Part shown: positions 1 through 9,276 of the stretch, in pieces | Position numbering within the stretch: position 1 is the first letter of the stretch | How the letters are laid out: every line of letters begins with the position of its first letter | Source of the DNA: Alphaproteobacteria bacterium | GTDB taxonomy: Bacteria > Myxococcota_A > UBA796 > GCA-2862545 | Assembly: GCA_020632875.1 (NCBI GenBank) | Contig: JACKET010000007.1 | Coordinates: forward strand, 248,001 to 312,000 | DNA: 64,000 nucleotides | Direction of reading: 5' to 3' | Made by a program: the position numbers and the translations under genes | Notes under the pieces: model-generated | Databases searched by the model: none | The model's input: the letters and a program-made list of their open reading frames with translations, nothing else | What the model was told of the DNA's origin: nothing

Positions 1-974
1 GGGTTCGGGCCGGATCCGGAACTCACCAGAGCAGTCCGGCGTTTCGGCTGCCCAGGTGAGTGGACCCGCCGACGTCCTCCCCGTCCACCCCGAGGTCGGG
101 GAGAGGTGCCATCCACCCGGCCACCTCGGTTCCGGGTCCGAGGTTCGACGGATTCTAATCTTTGAAGCCACCCAAAACGTGGATCCGCATCCAGTGGGGG
201 GCCGTCGCGCCTCCGACCTCCGCGTGTCCCGAACGCCGTTCGGGTCGACAGGGAGGCCTTCTCGCGGACTGGAATCAGGATTCACCAGAGCATGCGCGCG
301 TTTCGGGTGCTCCGGTGAGCGGACCGCTGGATGCCCTCCCTCGAGAGCCCTGACGTCACGGGCTGCCACCCCCGTCGGCGGTGCTCGGGGAGACGAGGAC
401 GCTCGACCCGCGAAGGCGCCCACTGGATGCGGATCCGCGTTTTTCGAAGCTTCAACGACTGGAATTTGTTGATATTTTGGCCCCGGACCGGAGCGAGATC
501 ACCCCGAGCAGCCCGAAACGCCGGCCTGCTCTGGTGAGTCCCGAATCCGGTCCGCAAGAAGGCCCCTCTGTCGACCGGAACACCGAGACGTCCCCTCGAG
601 AGCCCTGACGGCACGGGCGATCTTGGCGGTGCAATCCCCGTCGAAGGTGCCCGGGAAACGAGGACGCTCGACCCGTGACGGCCTGGTTTCTGCGTCATCT
701 GCGTCCTTCTGCGTCATCTGCGTGATGCCTCGGACGCTCGAAGCTCGATCCCTTCCACACGGACGAGGGCGCAGGAACGGATGCGTCGTACCCCCTCCCT
801 GGACATTTCGAGCACGAATCAGCGCCTTCGAAACTCCGTGATCGGCGGATGCGGATCCGGTGGGGGCGTGGTTTCTGCGTCATCTGCGTCCTTCTGCGTC
901 ATCTGCGTGAGGCCGATCCCGCTGTCCCCGCAGACTGCATCCCGGGCACACCCACATGGCCCGGAATCCGAGGG
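1..974. repeat. Non-coding repeat mosaic at left edge
   Basis: No convincing gene lies in this stretch; the short open frames overlap on both strands and read through repeats. It holds hairpin-forming copies of a CACCAGAGCAG...CTGCTCGGGTG-type motif (22-60, about 284-316, and an inverted copy at 500-536). It also has a diverged 39-base inverted repeat (162-200 against 416-454, containing TGGATCCGCATCCA) and two same-direction copies of the TTCTGCGTCATCTGCGT array (687-728 and 872-910). The same modules make up the elements at 24216, 43323 and 59824. The DUF151 gene ends at 975 on the minus strand. If the gene to the left is on the plus strand, this is another convergent gap, but that gene lies outside the window. 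Confidence 0.75.
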
Positions 975-1520
975 CTACTCGCGTCGCATCGGCACGGCGA
1001 CGGGCCCGTCGAGCTCGCGCAGGCTCTGCAGCAGGTCGGCCATCGAGACCGCGGTGTCTTCGTACACGTCGCTCGCCATGTAGATCGGCAGCCCGCGGCC
1101 CACGGCCAGCGCGACCGCGTCGGACGCCCGCGAGTCGAGGTGCAGCTTCTGGTTCTTCTTCGTGCGGATGGTGACCCGCGCGTGGAACACGCCCTCTTCG
1201 AGCGTATGGATGTGGACCTGCACGATCTCGCCGCCGAGCCCGCGCACCGCCTCCTCGAGCAGGTCGTGCGAGAACGGGCGATCGTGCGGACGATCCGCGA
1301 GGCGGAACGCGATGGTGATGGCCTCGGACTCGCCCACGTTGATCGGCACGATGTGGTCGCCCGTCGCGTCGCGGAGGAACACCACGTGCCCGTCGCCGGT
1401 CGGCATCACGTCTTCGACGGCGAGGGCGACGCTGTCGCGCGGCGCCTTCTCTTCCGTGGGCTGGCGGGCATGGGCCGTGAGCGACGCCGCCAGGAAAACC
1501 GTGGCGATGAAGCGTCGCAC
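975..1520 (-). CDS. Secreted bifunctional-nuclease-family (DUF151) protein
   Basis: A 181-residue protein starting at a GTG preceded by AGGAGG; the open frame extends far upstream but only this part is coding. Residues 1 to about 19 form a signal peptide (two Arg, a hydrophobic core, then AHA). The rest matches the DUF151 bifunctional nuclease fold: a VEDVMPTGDGHVVFLRD opening, an INVGESEA segment and the family hallmark SRASDAVALAVGRGLPIY near residue 135. Some plant and bacterial members are reported to have DNase/RNase activity; whether this exported version does is unknown. It is last in a minus-strand run, 29 bases after the addA-like gene. The fold assignment is good and the enzymatic role uncertain. 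Confidence 0.82.
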   Translation of the reverse strand: MRRFIATVFLAASLTAHARQPTEEKAPRDSVALAVEDVMPTGDGHVVFLRDATGDHIVPINVGESEAITIAFRLADRPHDRPFSHDLLEEAVRGLGGEIVQVHIHTLEEGVFHARVTIRTKKNQKLHLDSRASDAVALAVGRGLPIYMASDVYEDTAVSMADLLQSLRELDGPVAVPMRRE

Positions 1521-1549
1521 GCACCCTCCTCGCCCAGAACGTAGCACTC

Positions 1550-4500
1550 TCAGAACAGCGAGAGCTGACCCCGCACGTGGCCGTCGCACCCGCGCCCGAA
1601 GAACGCGCAGGTCGTGCAGGGGGGCGCGTGGTCGGCCGCGCGGGCCCAGGCCTCGTCGAGCGTGCGCGTCGCGGCCACCTCGGCCAGGAGGGCCGGAATG
1701 CCCGACGGGAGCGCGTCGCGCGCGATCTGCACGGCCTCGGCGCGATGGGTGAAGTACACGACCGCACCGACCACGGGCGGCTGGCCCCGCGCCGCGACCA
1801 CCGCGTTCGCGGCCCAGGCGTACGCGGCGAGCTGGAGGTGGTGCGCCGTCGCGGCCTCCTCCGGGTCGTCGTCGACGTGCTCCGTCTTCCAGTCCACCAC
1901 GAGGAACCCGCCGGCCTCGCGGTCGAGCACCAGGCGGTCGATGCGCCCCACGAACACGCCACCTTCGAACGGCTGGCGCACGCCGAGCTCGTCGAATCCC
2001 GGTGCGTCGAGCCACCGCGCGAGGTCGGCGTCGTCGGCGAGCATCCCGAGGTGGCGCTGGAGGGTGCGCGCGCCCGACGCCCGCTCCTCGTCGGACAGCG
2101 CGGCCGCGCCCGCCGCGGCGTCCCAACGGCGCAGCGCCAGCGCGGTGTCGGTGTGCACGCGGTCCTCGAGGAGCCCGTGCAGCACCTCGCCCCGGACCCC
2201 CGCGACCACCCGCGCCCGGGGGCGCTCCCCCGGCTCCACGAGGCCCAGCCGCGCCGTGCGGAACCAGCGCGCCGGACACGCCTTCCAGCGGTGCAGGTCG
2301 GACGCGGAGACCTCGGCGGGCGGCGGGGGCAACGCGGGGCGGCGCGTCGGCGGCATCCACCCCTCCGCGCCGTGCGCCCTGCCCGCGTCCGCGGGAGGGA
2401 GGGCATCGGCGGTCAGGACCTCGGTGCTCGCGGGCACGTCGCGGAGCAGGCCGGCCCACGAGCGCTCCGATGCCTCGGGAGGCCCGACCAGCACGAGCCG
2501 ATCGCGGGCGCGGGTCGCGGCGACGTAGAGTAGGCGGCGGTACTCGGCGTCCTCGTCCGCGCGGAGCACCGTCCGCACCCGCGCCAGCAGGCCCGGCGTG
2601 GCGCGCGTCTGGACCTCCGCGTCCACGTCGTCCACCCCGGCCGCCATCACGTACGCACCGTCCACACGGGCGATCGACAGCGCGTCGGGACGGGTGGCCG
2701 GCAGCCGGTGGAGCTCGGGGAGGACCACCACGGGGAACTCCAGCCCCTTCGACGCGTGGACGGTGAGCAGGACGATGCGCGCGCGGCTCGCCCCCGGCGT
2801 GGCCTCGGTCTCCTGGGGGACGTCGCGGATGCGCCGCGCGAGCCGGTCCGCGATGACCGGGAGGGGGTCCGACCACTGGCGGATGCGGGCGAGCAGCTGC
2901 TGGACGTTGGCCCGCGCGTCCGCGTCCCAGGTCCGCCACGCCCCGAGCGCGTCGAGGACGTCCTCGAGCACGTCCGCGAAGGGCCCGTCGTGACGGGACC
3001 ACGCGATCTGGTGGAGCCGATCGAGCCCGTGGAGATGGGCCCCGTCGAGCCGGTGGTCCTGGACCCCCTGATCCGACACGCCCAGGAGGGGGGACCGCAG
3101 CGCGCCGACGGTGGCGACCGGGTCGCCGGTCACCATGGCGAGGACCAGGTTCACCACGTCCAGCACCTCCTGCCGGGCCCAGAAGCCGATGCCGCGCGCG
3201 ATCCGGTACGGCAGACCGGCCTCGCGGAGGACGCGCTCCCACAGGCCCAGGTGCGTCCGCGTGCGGAGCAGGATGGCCACGTCGGGCTCGGTGGTCGCGG
3301 GCGATTCGGGGAGGGAGGCGAGCCAGCGCGCGGCCGCGGCGGCCTGGGAGGGGAGGTCGTCCGCGACGATCCAGGTCACGCCGCCACCCGTGTCGGGCCG
3401 CACGGGGGCCAGCGGGGACCAGATCTCGGGGAGCACGCGCGGGAACATCTGGTTGAACCAGGTGATCAGCGACTCCTGGCTGCGGAAGTTGTCGGGGAGC
3501 TCGAGGGGCTCGACGCCGAGGTGCGCGGCGGCCTCGAGGAACAGCCGCACCTCGCCGCCGCGGAAGCCGTAGATCGCCTGCTTCACGTCGCCGACGAGGA
3601 ACACGCGGTCGGCGGCCTCCCCGGGCCCCGGGTCGCCGAGCGCGCGGACCATGGACCACTGGCGCGGGTCGGTGTCCTGGAACTCGTCGACCATCAGCCA
3701 GCGGTGCCGCTGCCGGAGGAGGTCGCGCAGCTCGGCGCTCGCTTCGACCGCGTCGACCGCGCGTTCCTGGAGCGCGTCGAAGTCGAGGGACCGCCGCTCC
3801 GCGAGCTGGGACCGGTGGAGAGCCGCCGCCTCGCGCACGAGCTGGGCGAAGGGGCGGAGGGCCTCGAGCAGGCGGGCGTCCGCGCGGGTGGGCAGGAAGC
3901 GCGCTTCGGCCGCGCGGGCCGGCCAGTCGGCCATGCGCTCGGCCAGCACCTCGAGGGCCTGCTTGGCCTGGGCGTAGCGCCGCGCGTCGCCCCAGTCGGA
4001 CTTCTTGCCGATGACGGTGTGGTGCGTGAGCGTGCGCACGCCCGAGCCGGACAGCACGGCGTCGAAGACCGCGCGGGCCTGGGCGTGCAGCTCGAGCGGA
4101 TCGCTCGGAACCGGCCCCACGACGGCGCGCAGCGAGCGCTGGAACCCGGTGGCGCCCGGCGCGGCGAGCTGGACGATGGCCTTCAGCGTCGGCATCGCGG
4201 TGCCCTCGAGCCACTTCGCGAGGGCAGTGGTCTGGGCGGCGCAGGCGTCGAGCCCGAGCCCGACGGCGTCCGCGGCGTGGGCCTCCAGCCGGTCGGACAG
4301 CAGCCCGTAGCGGTCGAGGGCCGCGTCCAGCGCCTCCAGCAGGCGTCGCCGCGAGCCGAAGGTGTCGAGGAGCAGCATCAGCTCGGGGGCTTCGCGCGCG
4401 ATCCACGCGTCCACGGCGCGCTCGACGCTCGCCCGGCGCAGGACGGCCGCGTCGACGGGCTCCAGCACGTCGAGGTCGCCCGGCAGGCCCGCCTGGGCCG

Positions 4501-4906
4501 GGAACTCGCGCAGGATTCGCGCGCAGAACCCGTGGAACGTGCCGATGCGCGCGGCCTCGAAGTGGTCGAGCATGCGGTCGAGCCGTGCGGACACGGGGTG
4601 CGCGGCGTCGAGGTCCCGCGCGGCCGCCGCGACGGTGGCGAGGCGCTGGTGGCATCGCTCGGCCATCTCCTCGGCGGCCTTCTCGGTGAACGTCAGCACG
4701 ACCACGGCGTCGAGGTCGTCGCCGCCGCGGTTCGCGTGCTCCAGCAGGAGCCGGACGTACCGCCACGCGAGCGTGTGCGTCTTGCCGGACCCGGCCCCCG
4801 CGGAGAGCACGACGTTCCGGTCGATGGCGAGGGCCTCGCGCTGGGCGTCCGTCAGGCGCAGCGCGTCCAGGGCGAGCTCGAGGCGCGGGCCGTTCGCGGT
4901 CAGCAC
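1550..4906 (-). CDS. addA: AddA/RecB-like UvrD-family helicase-nuclease
   Basis: A 1118-residue superfamily 1A helicase with a C-terminal nuclease, expected to unwind and resect DNA double-strand ends for RecA repair together with the adjacent AddB-like protein. Walker A is AGAGSGKT at residues 36-43; the Walker B/motif II region reads VDEFQDTD; TFTEKAAEEM is motif Ia. The C-terminal PD-(D/E)XK nuclease shows GRIDRLVLD followed by VVDWKTEH. Cysteines frame it: KACPARW upstream and CTTCAFFGRGC close to the C-terminus, a spacing like the 4Fe-4S staple usually found in AddB. The start is a GTG behind GAGGAGG and overlaps the AddB stop (GTGCTGA). Length and motif order fit AddA better than UvrD. 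Confidence 0.9.
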   Translation of the reverse strand: MLTANGPRLELALDALRLTDAQREALAIDRNVVLSAGAGSGKTHTLAWRYVRLLLEHANRGGDDLDAVVVLTFTEKAAEEMAERCHQRLATVAAAARDLDAAHPVSARLDRMLDHFEAARIGTFHGFCARILREFPAQAGLPGDLDVLEPVDAAVLRRASVERAVDAWIAREAPELMLLLDTFGSRRRLLEALDAALDRYGLLSDRLEAHAADAVGLGLDACAAQTTALAKWLEGTAMPTLKAIVQLAAPGATGFQRSLRAVVGPVPSDPLELHAQARAVFDAVLSGSGVRTLTHHTVIGKKSDWGDARRYAQAKQALEVLAERMADWPARAAEARFLPTRADARLLEALRPFAQLVREAAALHRSQLAERRSLDFDALQERAVDAVEASAELRDLLRQRHRWLMVDEFQDTDPRQWSMVRALGDPGPGEAADRVFLVGDVKQAIYGFRGGEVRLFLEAAAHLGVEPLELPDNFRSQESLITWFNQMFPRVLPEIWSPLAPVRPDTGGGVTWIVADDLPSQAAAAARWLASLPESPATTEPDVAILLRTRTHLGLWERVLREAGLPYRIARGIGFWARQEVLDVVNLVLAMVTGDPVATVGALRSPLLGVSDQGVQDHRLDGAHLHGLDRLHQIAWSRHDGPFADVLEDVLDALGAWRTWDADARANVQQLLARIRQWSDPLPVIADRLARRIRDVPQETEATPGASRARIVLLTVHASKGLEFPVVVLPELHRLPATRPDALSIARVDGAYVMAAGVDDVDAEVQTRATPGLLARVRTVLRADEDAEYRRLLYVAATRARDRLVLVGPPEASERSWAGLLRDVPASTEVLTADALPPADAGRAHGAEGWMPPTRRPALPPPPAEVSASDLHRWKACPARWFRTARLGLVEPGERPRARVVAGVRGEVLHGLLEDRVHTDTALALRRWDAAAGAAALSDEERASGARTLQRHLGMLADDADLARWLDAPGFDELGVRQPFEGGVFVGRIDRLVLDREAGGFLVVDWKTEHVDDDPEEAATAHHLQLAAYAWAANAVVAARGQPPVVGAVVYFTHRAEAVQIARDALPSGIPALLAEVAATRTLDEAWARAADHAPPCTTCAFFGRGCDGHVRGQLSLF

Positions 4907-7836
4907 GGCGCCTCCTCGGCGCCTTCATCGTGCCGGACGCGGCAGATGGTCCGGAAGTCGCAGGTGTCGCAGCCCGCCAGCGCCTCGCCCCAGCGGGTGG
5001 TCGGGATGTCTCCGTACAGCACGGCGCGCAGGCGGCGCTCGACGTCCGCGAGCCGCTCTTCGCGCTCGGCGGCGTCGACGGCGGTGCCGCGGGTCGCGCC
5101 GAAGGCGGCCATCGCGTCGGGGTCGCCGTACCAGCCGGAGCTGCGCACGCCGTCCGCCCGGGCGAGCGTCTGGAAGGTGCTGGCGACCGGCGCGCCCTCT
5201 GCGCCGCGCCGCACCGCCTCGACGTACGCGAGCGGCTGGAGCGACAGGCCGGCCTCCATCCGGGCCCGGGTCGGCGGCTGGCCGGTCTTGTAGTCGGTGA
5301 CGCGCAGGGCGCCGCCGGGACCGCGGTCCACGCGGTCGATCGTGCCGCGCAGCGACAGCTCGCCGCCCGGCAGGGGCAGCGCGATGGGCGTCTCGACGGC
5401 GACCGGCGCGATGCCCTCGGCGATCTCGTTCTCGAGCCAGGCGCCCAGAACGCCGAGCGGGCGGTCGTCGAGCAGCCCGGCGAGCCACCGGTCGCGGGCC
5501 CAGGCCTGGAGCGCGGGCTCGAAGCCCCCGGCGGACTCGACCTCGTCGAGCACCGCGGAGGCCACGGCGTGCAGCGAGGCCCGCGCAGCCGCGCGCTCCG
5601 CGGGATCGACCGCACGCAGCCCGCGCCCCTCGTAGAACCGCTGGAGGATGTCGTGGATGGCCGTGCCCCGGCGGCGCGGCTCGAGCTCGGGGTCCCACGG
5701 GTCGTGCGGGTCGAGCCGCAGCACGTGCTGGTACCAGTACCGGGCGGGGCACTTCAGCGCGGTCTCGGCCGCAGTGACGGAGATGCGGCCCGGCGGCGGC
5801 GCGGGGTGGGGCAGGGTGCCGAGCATGCCGACCCGTGCGGCCGGTCCCGGCTCCGGAGGCGCGGCGATGACGGTCTGCACGAGCGCGTCCCGCAGGGTGC
5901 CGTCGCCGAGCGGGCGCGCCAGCAGCTCGACCAGCACCCGCGAGCACGTCGTGGGCTGGCCGTCGATCGTGGTGGGCCACGAGAGCGCGAGGGACCGCGC
6001 GTTCGGGTCGCCCGTCGCGTTCCGGAGCAGCGAGCCGAGCAGGTAGCGGGCCTCGGCCAGCCGGTCGACGGGTGCCAGGCGCCGCGCCGTCGCGGCGTCC
6101 ACGAGGGGCGACGTGGCGGAGGGCGCGGGCCAGTGGCTCCGCGTGAGCCCGAGCACCCAGATGTGCGGCGGGGTCAGGCCGCGCAGCTCGAGGAGCCCGG
6201 TGAGCGCGACACCCCCGCGCGGGGACGGCAGCGTGGCGGAGCGGATCGCCGCCTGGAGGTGCGCGCCGGCCTCCGCGGGGGCCCACGGCCCCGGATCGAC
6301 CGCGGCGAGGTCGTCGACCAGGGCGTCCAGGACGGCGTCGAGCGCGGCCCGCGCGCGTCGTGCGGTGTCGGAGCGCTCGGTCAGGGCGTCCAGCCCGCAG
6401 CGCGTCGCCGAGGCGCGCCACGCGTCGCCCCACTCCGACGGCGTCCGCGGGGTGTCGAGCGACAGCGCGCCCGCGAGGGCCCCGAGGGCCGTGATCCGCT
6501 CGACCAGCGCGTCGAACGGCGCGCCCACGCGGGCCGCCCAGCCCTTGATGGGCCCGATCCACCGCTCCGGCGGACCTCCGCGGATGCCGGCCGCCTGGAG
6601 CGCCGCCAGCACGCCGTCGAGCGCGAGGCCCGCCAGGTCGCCGAGCGCCAGCCAGTCCGACGGGGCGAACGGCTCGGCGCCGAGCCGGGCGAGCAGCAGG
6701 GCGAGCTGGCCCGGCGGGGTGGTCGCGAGCCGCGTGCCCTCGGCGGCATCCACGGGCACGCCGTACCGCTGGAGCGCCCGCGCGATCAGGGCCGCGCCGT
6801 CGGGGTCCGCGGTCGCCACGAGGCAGTCCGCGGGGTCGGCTCCGGCATCCAGCGCCGCCCGGACCTCCTCCGCCACGCGCTCGGCCTCGTCGACAGGCGA
6901 AGCGCACGCCCACACCGACACGCGCGGATCGAGCGGGGGCTCCACGTCCGCGAACGCGAGGTCGGCGAGATCCGACGGCTCGGCGGGCGGCTCGGTGGCC
7001 GGATCGACCGGCACGGGACCGTCGGCCGTCGCCAGCACCAGCTCTGCCGCGCCCGTCGCCACGAACCGCTCGAACACGACCTGGCGGAGGGCCCGGGTCG
7101 CCGCGAAGGCCTTGTGCGCGAGCGGATCGGGCTCCGCGGCGCCGAACGACGCGGCGAGATCGGCCGCGTTCCGCGCCCGCCCGCACTCGAACGCGAGGAT
7201 CACGTCGGTCCCGGCCGTGTCGAAGGCCTCGATCAGCGTGACGAGCGCCTCGGTGCGCAGAGGCGTGGGCTGGAGGATGTCGTCGATCACGATGGGAGGC
7301 TGGGTCGCGAGCCAGCGCCGGAGCCCTGGCTCCGGACGCCGGAGCCTCGGCAGGAGCGCCTCGATGGCGGTGTGCTGCATCACGGCGCGGTCGGTCGTAC
7401 AGCGGCGCAGCAGCGCGTGGACCCCGTCGGCGACCTCGGGCCGCAGCGGGGCCGTGCTCCGGGCCTGACCGAGGGCCTCGGTCAGCCGTGCGAGCTGGCG
7501 CCCGACGACCTCGGGGCTGCCGAGTGCGGCAAGCCGGTGATCCGCCTCCACCACACGCGCCCCGTGCAGCGCGACGACGCGGTCCGACAGCACGGCGCGG
7601 CCGTCTCCCCAGCGCTGCCACAGCTCCACGAGCAGGTCCGCGAGCACCCACCCGGCGGGCTCGAAGACGTCGGGGCTCCTCCCCGTGATGTCCCGGGCGA
7701 CCTGGCGGCGCTTGCGGTGCGTGTCCGTCAGGTACGCGAAGCCGGGCCTGCCGAAGTCGTCCACCGCGGCCACGCCCATCCTCGCGACCGCCCGCCGTCG
7801 TCGCCAGCGCTGCTTGCCGACGACGATCGCGATCAT
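4900..7836 (-). CDS. addB: AddB-like PD-(D/E)XK nuclease, partner of AddA
   Basis: A 978-residue protein, the likely partner of the AddA-like helicase in an end-resection complex. The N-terminus (MIAIVVGKQRW) lacks the Walker A GxxGxGKT seen in Bacillus AddB, so ATP binding may be lost. The C-terminal nuclease shows GTIDRVDRG then RVTDYKTGQ. Four cysteines, one in LKCPARYWYQ and three in CDTCDFRTIC, fit the iron-sulfur staple of AddB/Cas4-type nucleases. The ATG overlaps the trmB stop by ATGA and its own stop overlaps the addA GTG, so the three genes are probably translated together. Sequence similarity to AddB in the middle is weak, so the name rests on the C-terminus and the neighbour. Confidence 0.82.
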   Translation of the reverse strand: MIAIVVGKQRWRRRRAVARMGVAAVDDFGRPGFAYLTDTHRKRRQVARDITGRSPDVFEPAGWVLADLLVELWQRWGDGRAVLSDRVVALHGARVVEADHRLAALGSPEVVGRQLARLTEALGQARSTAPLRPEVADGVHALLRRCTTDRAVMQHTAIEALLPRLRRPEPGLRRWLATQPPIVIDDILQPTPLRTEALVTLIEAFDTAGTDVILAFECGRARNAADLAASFGAAEPDPLAHKAFAATRALRQVVFERFVATGAAELVLATADGPVPVDPATEPPAEPSDLADLAFADVEPPLDPRVSVWACASPVDEAERVAEEVRAALDAGADPADCLVATADPDGAALIARALQRYGVPVDAAEGTRLATTPPGQLALLLARLGAEPFAPSDWLALGDLAGLALDGVLAALQAAGIRGGPPERWIGPIKGWAARVGAPFDALVERITALGALAGALSLDTPRTPSEWGDAWRASATRCGLDALTERSDTARRARAALDAVLDALVDDLAAVDPGPWAPAEAGAHLQAAIRSATLPSPRGGVALTGLLELRGLTPPHIWVLGLTRSHWPAPSATSPLVDAATARRLAPVDRLAEARYLLGSLLRNATGDPNARSLALSWPTTIDGQPTTCSRVLVELLARPLGDGTLRDALVQTVIAAPPEPGPAARVGMLGTLPHPAPPPGRISVTAAETALKCPARYWYQHVLRLDPHDPWDPELEPRRRGTAIHDILQRFYEGRGLRAVDPAERAAARASLHAVASAVLDEVESAGGFEPALQAWARDRWLAGLLDDRPLGVLGAWLENEIAEGIAPVAVETPIALPLPGGELSLRGTIDRVDRGPGGALRVTDYKTGQPPTRARMEAGLSLQPLAYVEAVRRGAEGAPVASTFQTLARADGVRSSGWYGDPDAMAAFGATRGTAVDAAEREERLADVERRLRAVLYGDIPTTRWGEALAGCDTCDFRTICRVRHDEGAEEAPC

Positions 7837-8612
7837 GCGGGGAAGGGGCCGTCGGTGCGGACGAGCTCGATCGCGTAGACGGGCTCGCCCTTGAGGCGGA
7901 ACTTCTTCTGGTAGTTCGTCTCGATGTCGTCTGGCCAGGGTGCTGGACCGGTGACGATGTCGTCGGCGATGCCCGTGATCCGGAAGGGCAGCGGGGGAGC
8001 GGGGACGCCGTCTCCGTCGGCCTCGAGGAGCTTCGGGACCCGGCGGACGTTGTCCTCGAAGTCGCTCTTCAGCCGGAAGGGAGCGCCCGGCCGGAGCAGC
8101 CGGGCCACGTCTTCGAGGAACCACCGCGAGATCAGGCGGTTCTTCTCGTGCCGCTCCTTGGGCCACGGGTCGGGGTGGTTCACGTACAGCGCCGACAGCG
8201 TGCCGGGCTCGAACAGGTCGTCGAGGTACGCGGCGTGGTAGCGCGCGATCCGGCCGTTCGTGACGCCCGCGAGGTCGAGCTTCTTCGCGCACATCACGGT
8301 GCGCTTGTAGCGGATCTCGAGCCCCAGGACGTTCGCATCGGGGTTCCGCCGTGCGACCTCCGCGAGGAAGAACCCGTTTCCGGAGCCGATCTCGACGTGG
8401 AGCGGGGCCTCGCGGCCGAACTCCTCGTGCCACCGACCGCGCAGGCGCCACGCCTGGTCGGCCGTGAGCAATGGACGGCCGTACGTCGAGTGCTCGACGA
8501 GGTAGGGGTTGAGGCCGGCGTCGCGGAACTCGTCGATCGCGCGGTCCTTGAAACGCGGGCGGTCGCCCTCGAGGCTCTCAGCCTGGGGCGTTGGCCTTCC
8601 ACGCACTGCCAT
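7833..8612 (-). CDS. trmB: tRNA (guanine-N7)-methyltransferase TrmB
   Basis: A 259-residue SAM-dependent enzyme that methylates G46 in the tRNA variable loop. Seen: the SAM motif LHVEIGSGNGFFLAE near residue 77, the family signature YVNHPDPWPKERHEKNRL near 150, and the late ETNYQKKF motif. The N-terminal part (GRPTPQAESLEG...) is longer than in E. coli. The start is the ATG at 8612, preceded by AAGGAGA and lying inside the end of moaE (35-base overlap); a longer upstream frame exists but has no ribosome site. It overlaps addB by ATGA. Assignment is secure; its place between molybdopterin synthase and AddAB probably reflects operon packing rather than shared function. Confidence 0.93.
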   Translation of the reverse strand: MAVRGRPTPQAESLEGDRPRFKDRAIDEFRDAGLNPYLVEHSTYGRPLLTADQAWRLRGRWHEEFGREAPLHVEIGSGNGFFLAEVARRNPDANVLGLEIRYKRTVMCAKKLDLAGVTNGRIARYHAAYLDDLFEPGTLSALYVNHPDPWPKERHEKNRLISRWFLEDVARLLRPGAPFRLKSDFEDNVRRVPKLLEADGDGVPAPPLPFRITGIADDIVTGPAPWPDDIETNYQKKFRLKGEPVYAIELVRTDGPFPA

Positions 8613-8988
8613 CGGCGTAGATCTCCTTCTTCCACACGGGCACGCGGAGCTTGAGCTCGTCGATCGCGTACCGGCTCGCCTCGTAACAGGCGGCACGGTG
8701 GGGCGTCCCCACCGCGATCACCACGCTGGGCTCGCCGATCGCGACGCGCCCCGTGCGGTGGACGATGGCGACCTTCGCGCCCCAGCGGGCCTGCGCCTCG
8801 TCGGCGATGCGCTGCATCTCGGGGACCGCCATCTCGGGGTACGCCTCGTACTCGAGCGCGACCACGGCGCGGCCCTCGAAGCTGTCGCGACCGACGCCCT
8901 CGAACACGAGCACGGCGCCGAAGCCGGAGTCGTCGACCGCGCGCCGGACCCCCGCCACGTCGATGCGCCCGTCGACCAGCGCGATCAT
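8578..8988 (-). CDS. moaE: Molybdopterin synthase catalytic subunit MoaE
   Basis: A 136-residue large subunit of molybdopterin synthase, which adds two sulfurs (delivered by MoaD thiocarboxylate) to cyclic pyranopterin to make molybdopterin. Seen: GAVLVFEGVGRDSFEGRAV near the N-terminus, LEYEAYPEMA, the HRTGRVAIGEPSV strand near residue 80 and the C-terminal active-site region VPVWKKEIYADGSAW with the expected Lys pair. It overlaps moaD by ATGA and trmB by 35 bases. A molybdenum hydroxylase of the xanthine dehydrogenase family lies 7 kb away at 14804-18557 and would be a user of the cofactor. The rest of the pathway is not in the window. Confidence 0.95.
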   Translation of the reverse strand: MIALVDGRIDVAGVRRAVDDSGFGAVLVFEGVGRDSFEGRAVVALEYEAYPEMAVPEMQRIADEAQARWGAKVAIVHRTGRVAIGEPSVVIAVGTPHRAACYEASRYAIDELKLRVPVWKKEIYADGSAWKANAPG

Positions 8989-9224
8989 CAGCCGCCCCCG
9001 AGCGGCGGGAGGAACGACACCTCGTCGCCCGGCTCGATCGGCGTGGACCCGGGGGACACCGCCCGGTTCCGCGTGTACGCCACCGGGATCCGGCCATCGG
9101 GCCCCGCGGGGAACAGCGAGGCGTAGAGCGCGGCCAACGTCGTGCCCGGCTCGATCTCGAGCTCTTCTTCCGCCACACCGCGCCTCTCGCGCAGGTTCGC
9201 GAAGTACAGCACGCGGACCTTCAT
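8988..9224 (-). CDS. moaD: Molybdopterin synthase sulfur carrier subunit MoaD
   Basis: A 78-residue ubiquitin-like protein whose C-terminal glycine is thiocarboxylated and donates sulfur to MoaE. Seen: MKVRVLYFANLRERRGVAEE at the N-terminus (the FANLRE motif is typical), ALYASLF, and the C-terminal PPLGGG. The ATG follows GGAGGCGAC, an excellent ribosome site. It is the first gene of the minus-strand run moaD-moaE-trmB-addB-addA and diverges from the vWA lipoprotein gene across a 52-base gap, which must hold promoters for both directions. The terminal Gly-Gly-Gly rather than a plain Gly-Gly end is slightly unusual but keeps the required last Gly-Gly. Confidence 0.94.
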   Translation of the reverse strand: MKVRVLYFANLRERRGVAEEELEIEPGTTLAALYASLFPAGPDGRIPVAYTRNRAVSPGSTPIEPGDEVSFLPPLGGG

Positions 9225-9276
9225 GTCGCCTCCGACCAGGTCGGGTAACCTGATCGACACGGGAGGTGGAACCGGC

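Noticed and set aside
2708..5293. Long plus-strand open frame opposite addA/addB
   Set aside because: Antisense shadow caused by high GC in third codon positions; the translation is His/Arg/Gly-rich without domains.
1521..5615. Upstream part of the long minus frame that contains the DUF151 gene
   Set aside because: Arg/Pro-rich shadow of the addA-like gene; the DUF151 signal peptide and AGGAGG place the real start at 1520.
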